The notes beneath the pieces were generated by a model. It made no database searches, was not told the origin of the DNA, and saw only the letters and a list, made by a program, of their open reading frames with translations. A program made the translations under genes and the position numbers. 64,000 nucleotides of DNA from Halopseudomonas xinjiangensis (lineage in GTDB: Bacteria > Pseudomonadota > Gammaproteobacteria > Pseudomonadales > Pseudomonadaceae), in the NCBI RefSeq assembly GCF_900104945.1, contig NZ_LT629736.1:2418001-2482000 (forward strand), read 5' to 3'. Each line of letters opens with the position of its first letter. The first letter of the stretch is position 1. Shown piece after piece: positions 62,140-64,000 of this stretch.

Positions 62140-62460
62140 TTACTCGACGACCACCGCCGTCCCGCTGGCCGACACCATCAACATGCCGTTACGCTCACCG
62201 AGCACCTCGTAGTCGATATCTACGCCGACCACCGCATTGGCGCCCGCTTCAGCAGCTTTTTCTTCCAACTCTTTCAACGCGATGTCCCGTGCTCGGGTCA
62301 GCTCCCGCTCATAGGTGGCGGAGCGACCACCCACCATGTCGCGGATGCCCGCGAACAGATCCTTGAACAGATTGGCGCCGAGGATGGCTTCGCCGGCAAC
62401 GATACCGCAGTACCGGGTAATTTTCCGGCCTTCGATGCTATGCGTGGTCGATACGATCAT
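62140..62460 (-). CDS. YbjQ/UPF0145 family protein
   Basis: A 106-residue protein: [60 protein letters not shown] and [16 protein letters not shown]. It is the UPF0145 (YbjQ/heavy-metal-binding) pattern, pentameric in solved structures. Function is unknown. Its ATG overlaps the ligase stop (ATGA), so the two are coupled. The hydrolase remnant lies downstream. Confidence 0.93.
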   Translation of the reverse strand: MIVSTTHSIEGRKITRYCGIVAGEAILGANLFKDLFAGIRDMVGGRSATYERELTRARDIALKELEEKAAEAGANAVVGVDIDYEVLGERNGMLMVSASGTAVVVE

Positions 62461-63356
62461 GGTGTGCTCCCTGGTGTGGTGGATATGATGTTTGCGACAG
62501 ATTGCGGCATGTCCGGCGCCTCCTCACGGATACGCATGAACCGGGCAAATCGCGGCAGACCGGTCGAGGTCAACCCGTTGAAGCGGTAGGTGACCCAACT
62601 GCCAATGGGCGGTGGATTGTCACGCTCGGCATCGCTCAAACCGCTGCCCAAACGAAAGCGCCGACCGTCGTCTCGCTCGACGATAAGGGCACCGACTTTG
62701 CCGGTGTATTTACCGCTGCCTTCGGTATAGCCCACAACCCAGGCTTCGGCATCTTCATATTGTTTGTACTTGAGCAGGTCCTGGCTGCGGCCCGAGCGAT
62801 ACACAGCATGCTGATGGTGAAGCATCAAGCCTTCGCCGCCGGCCGCGACCACTCTATGCAGGGCTTGATCCAGCTGGTCCGCACCGGTCACCTTGTATTG
62901 CTCGACGGGCTGCAACCAGGCAGTCGCACGGCCGGCTATCTTGCGCATGGCTTCGACGCGCGCATCGAACGACCCGCCATGCGCCGGCAGATCGAACACC
63001 ATGAACCGCACGTCGCGCCAGGCTTTGTCGTTGGGAGCGGTGCTGCGCACGATGCCGCTCACCTCGTCGAAGCGACCCCGGGCGATCCAGAGCTCGCCAT
63101 CCATGGGCGTGGCGGGCCAACCGTCAGTGAACCAGTCTGGCGCTGCGATCCGATATCCTCCGCGGGTCCATAGCGAATCGCCGTCCCAGTGCCCACGCAC
63201 ACCGTCGAGCTTCTCGCTGACCCAGTATTCGGTGAGCTGCACCTCGCCGCGGTAGACACTCGCGAGCATGGGCTGGTGCGGCGAGCCTTGCTCTGCCTGC
63301 GCGAGCTGAACGAGGAAGGTAAAGCTGAGGATGAGGAACGAACAGAGATAACGCAT
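62457..63356 (-). CDS. ligE: ATP-dependent DNA ligase, LigE type, with signal peptide
   Basis: A 299-residue minimal ligase. A signal peptide ([20 protein letters not shown]) precedes the adenylation domain: motif [13 protein letters not shown] (Lys nucleophile, ~residue 49), PMDGELWI (motif III), GGEGLMLHH (motif IV), [16 protein letters not shown] (motif V/Va), then an OB domain ([20 protein letters not shown]). Periplasmic LigE ligases are known in several Proteobacteria and are linked to natural transformation or extracellular DNA. It precedes ybjQ by a four-base overlap. Confidence 0.93.
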   Translation of the reverse strand: MRYLCSFLILSFTFLVQLAQAEQGSPHQPMLASVYRGEVQLTEYWVSEKLDGVRGHWDGDSLWTRGGYRIAAPDWFTDGWPATPMDGELWIARGRFDEVSGIVRSTAPNDKAWRDVRFMVFDLPAHGGSFDARVEAMRKIAGRATAWLQPVEQYKVTGADQLDQALHRVVAAGGEGLMLHHQHAVYRSGRSQDLLKYKQYEDAEAWVVGYTEGSGKYTGKVGALIVERDDGRRFRLGSGLSDAERDNPPPIGSWVTYRFNGLTSTGLPRFARFMRIREEAPDMPQSVANIISTTPGSTP

Positions 63357-63421
63357 GCGACGTCCTTGTCGGCTGACGATGAAAAGTAATGAACGTTACG
63401 TGGCGCAGCGAACCCACCCGC

Positions 63422-64000
63422 TTACGGGCCGGCCGAATCCTGGCCGGCTCCCCCCGGCAAAGGCGGTAAATTTTCACCGAACACGGACAGCACCCGTGTG
63501 AAACTCGCGTCCGGCTCGGCGCGCAGCGTCATCGGCTCGCCAGTGACCGGATGGGCAAAGCTCATGCCGGTAGCGGCGAGCATCAGTCGGCTGTAGCCGA
63601 ATCGCTCGGCGAAGTAATGGTTGTGCCGCGTCCGGCCGTAGTTGGTATCGCCAATGATGGGATGGGCAATATGCTGCATGTGCCGGCGTAGCTGATGCTT
63701 GCGGCCGGTCTCCGGGTACAGTTCGACCAGACTGTAGCGGCTCGAAGGATAACCTTCGAGCCGGACCGGGATCTCGGTGGTCGCCAGGCGTCGAAAGCGG
63801 GAACGCGCCTCGCGCATGGGTTGCGGATCGTCCTTGCAGCGGCGGTCGATCGCATGCTCACGTAACGGGTGATCGATCAGCCCGGCCTCCGCGCTCCACC
63901 CACGAACCAGTGCAAGATAGGTCTTCTGCACTTCGCCTGCCATAAAAGCCTTGCCTAGGACACTGGCAGTATCCGGATCACGCGCGAACAGCAGCAAACC
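63422..64000 (-). CDS. truC: tRNA pseudouridine(65) synthase, C-terminal part
   Basis: Only ~191 codons plus one are in the window; the 5' end, including the catalytic HRLDR Asp region, is beyond base 64000. The frame is open to the edge (GLLLFARD just after the expected HRLDxxTSG). KTYLALVRGWSAEAGLIDHP, then RYSLVELYPETGRKHQLRRH and IAHPIIGDTNYGRTRHNHYF match TruC, which modifies U65 of tRNAs. Typical RluA-family fold. The ligase gene is 65 bases downstream. Confidence 0.9.
   Translation of the reverse strand, partial: GLLLFARDPDTASVLGKAFMAGEVQKTYLALVRGWSAEAGLIDHPLREHAIDRRCKDDPQPMREARSRFRRLATTEIPVRLEGYPSSRYSLVELYPETGRKHQLRRHMQHIAHPIIGDTNYGRTRHNHYFAERFGYSRLMLAATGMSFAHPVTGEPMTLRAEPDASFTRVLSVFGENLPPLPGGAGQDSAGP

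Overview
This 64 kb window is ordinary bacterial chromosome with dense coding, short gaps and many ATGA start/stop overlaps. It most likely comes from Pseudomonas in the broad sense, possibly a Halopseudomonas-like lineage (the genus split is a guess). From memory, two gene orders match P. aeruginosa: the trehalose/alpha-glucan stress island at 1-28 kb, and the block thrC-hom-dsbC-xerD-rplS-trmD-rimM-rpsP-ffh-ypjD-corC-like-purT-DUF1289-gammaCA-NUDIX-NUDIX-L,D-transpeptidase at 43-58 kb. I see no prophage, insertion sequence, CRISPR array, rRNA or tRNA.

Region 1 (1-19.5 kb) holds alpha-glucan and trehalose metabolism. On the plus strand lie malQ (3' end only), treY, a DUF2934 gene and glgX, then a PIG-L deacetylase, a zinc alcohol dehydrogenase with an odd C-terminal tail, a DUF72 gene and a ybhP-clsB-ybhN membrane-lipid operon. 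On the minus strand, converging on it, lie glgE, treS-maltokinase and glgB. TreS/maltokinase makes maltose-1-phosphate from trehalose, GlgE polymerises it, GlgB branches it, GlgX debranches it, and TreY (with TreZ, presumably just outside) returns it to trehalose. This is a closed osmo/desiccation-stress cycle.

Region 2 (19.6-28.2 kb) is an accessory stress segment: an SDR, a Ku protein with a LigD reduced to its polymerase domain, an MgtC-family protein, a second zinc alcohol dehydrogenase and several small proteins (DUF1652-like, PLDc_N, Rho_N-like, DUF4142). An fdhD with no formate dehydrogenase beside it closes the segment.

Region 3 (28.3-42.8 kb) holds a CoA-transferase, a 24-residue membrane peptide, gabD and an osmoregulated periplasmic glucan operon. 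In that operon a separate small gene sits between opgG and a shortened opgH. A membrane EEP-family protein follows, then a cytochrome c oxidase operon (ctaC, a fused subunit I-III ctaD, a small membrane protein, ctaG) diverging from a DUF2231 gene with only 12 bases between start codons. CopD-like and ExoD genes follow.

Region 4 (42.8-59.2 kb) is conserved housekeeping: threonine synthesis, DsbC, XerD, the rpsP-rimM-trmD-rplS operon, Ffh, purT and others. It ends with a di-heme cytochrome c peroxidase behind a palindrome resembling an Anr/FNR box.

Region 5 (59.2-64 kb) is a run of small minus-strand genes: NIF3-like, an entericidin-type lipoprotein, GFA, a PPOX-type flavoprotein, a CWC protein, GNAT, a remnant of an alpha/beta hydrolase, YbjQ and a secreted ATP-dependent DNA ligase (LigE type). 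It ends with the 3' part of truC. REP-like palindromes lie at 47.6 and 60.4 kb.

The observations most worth a second look are the Ku/polymerase-only LigD pair, the DESFPASDPPA tail on the first alcohol dehydrogenase, the opgG-small gene-opgH arrangement, the oxidase cluster with its divergent promoter problem, and the hydrolase remnant.
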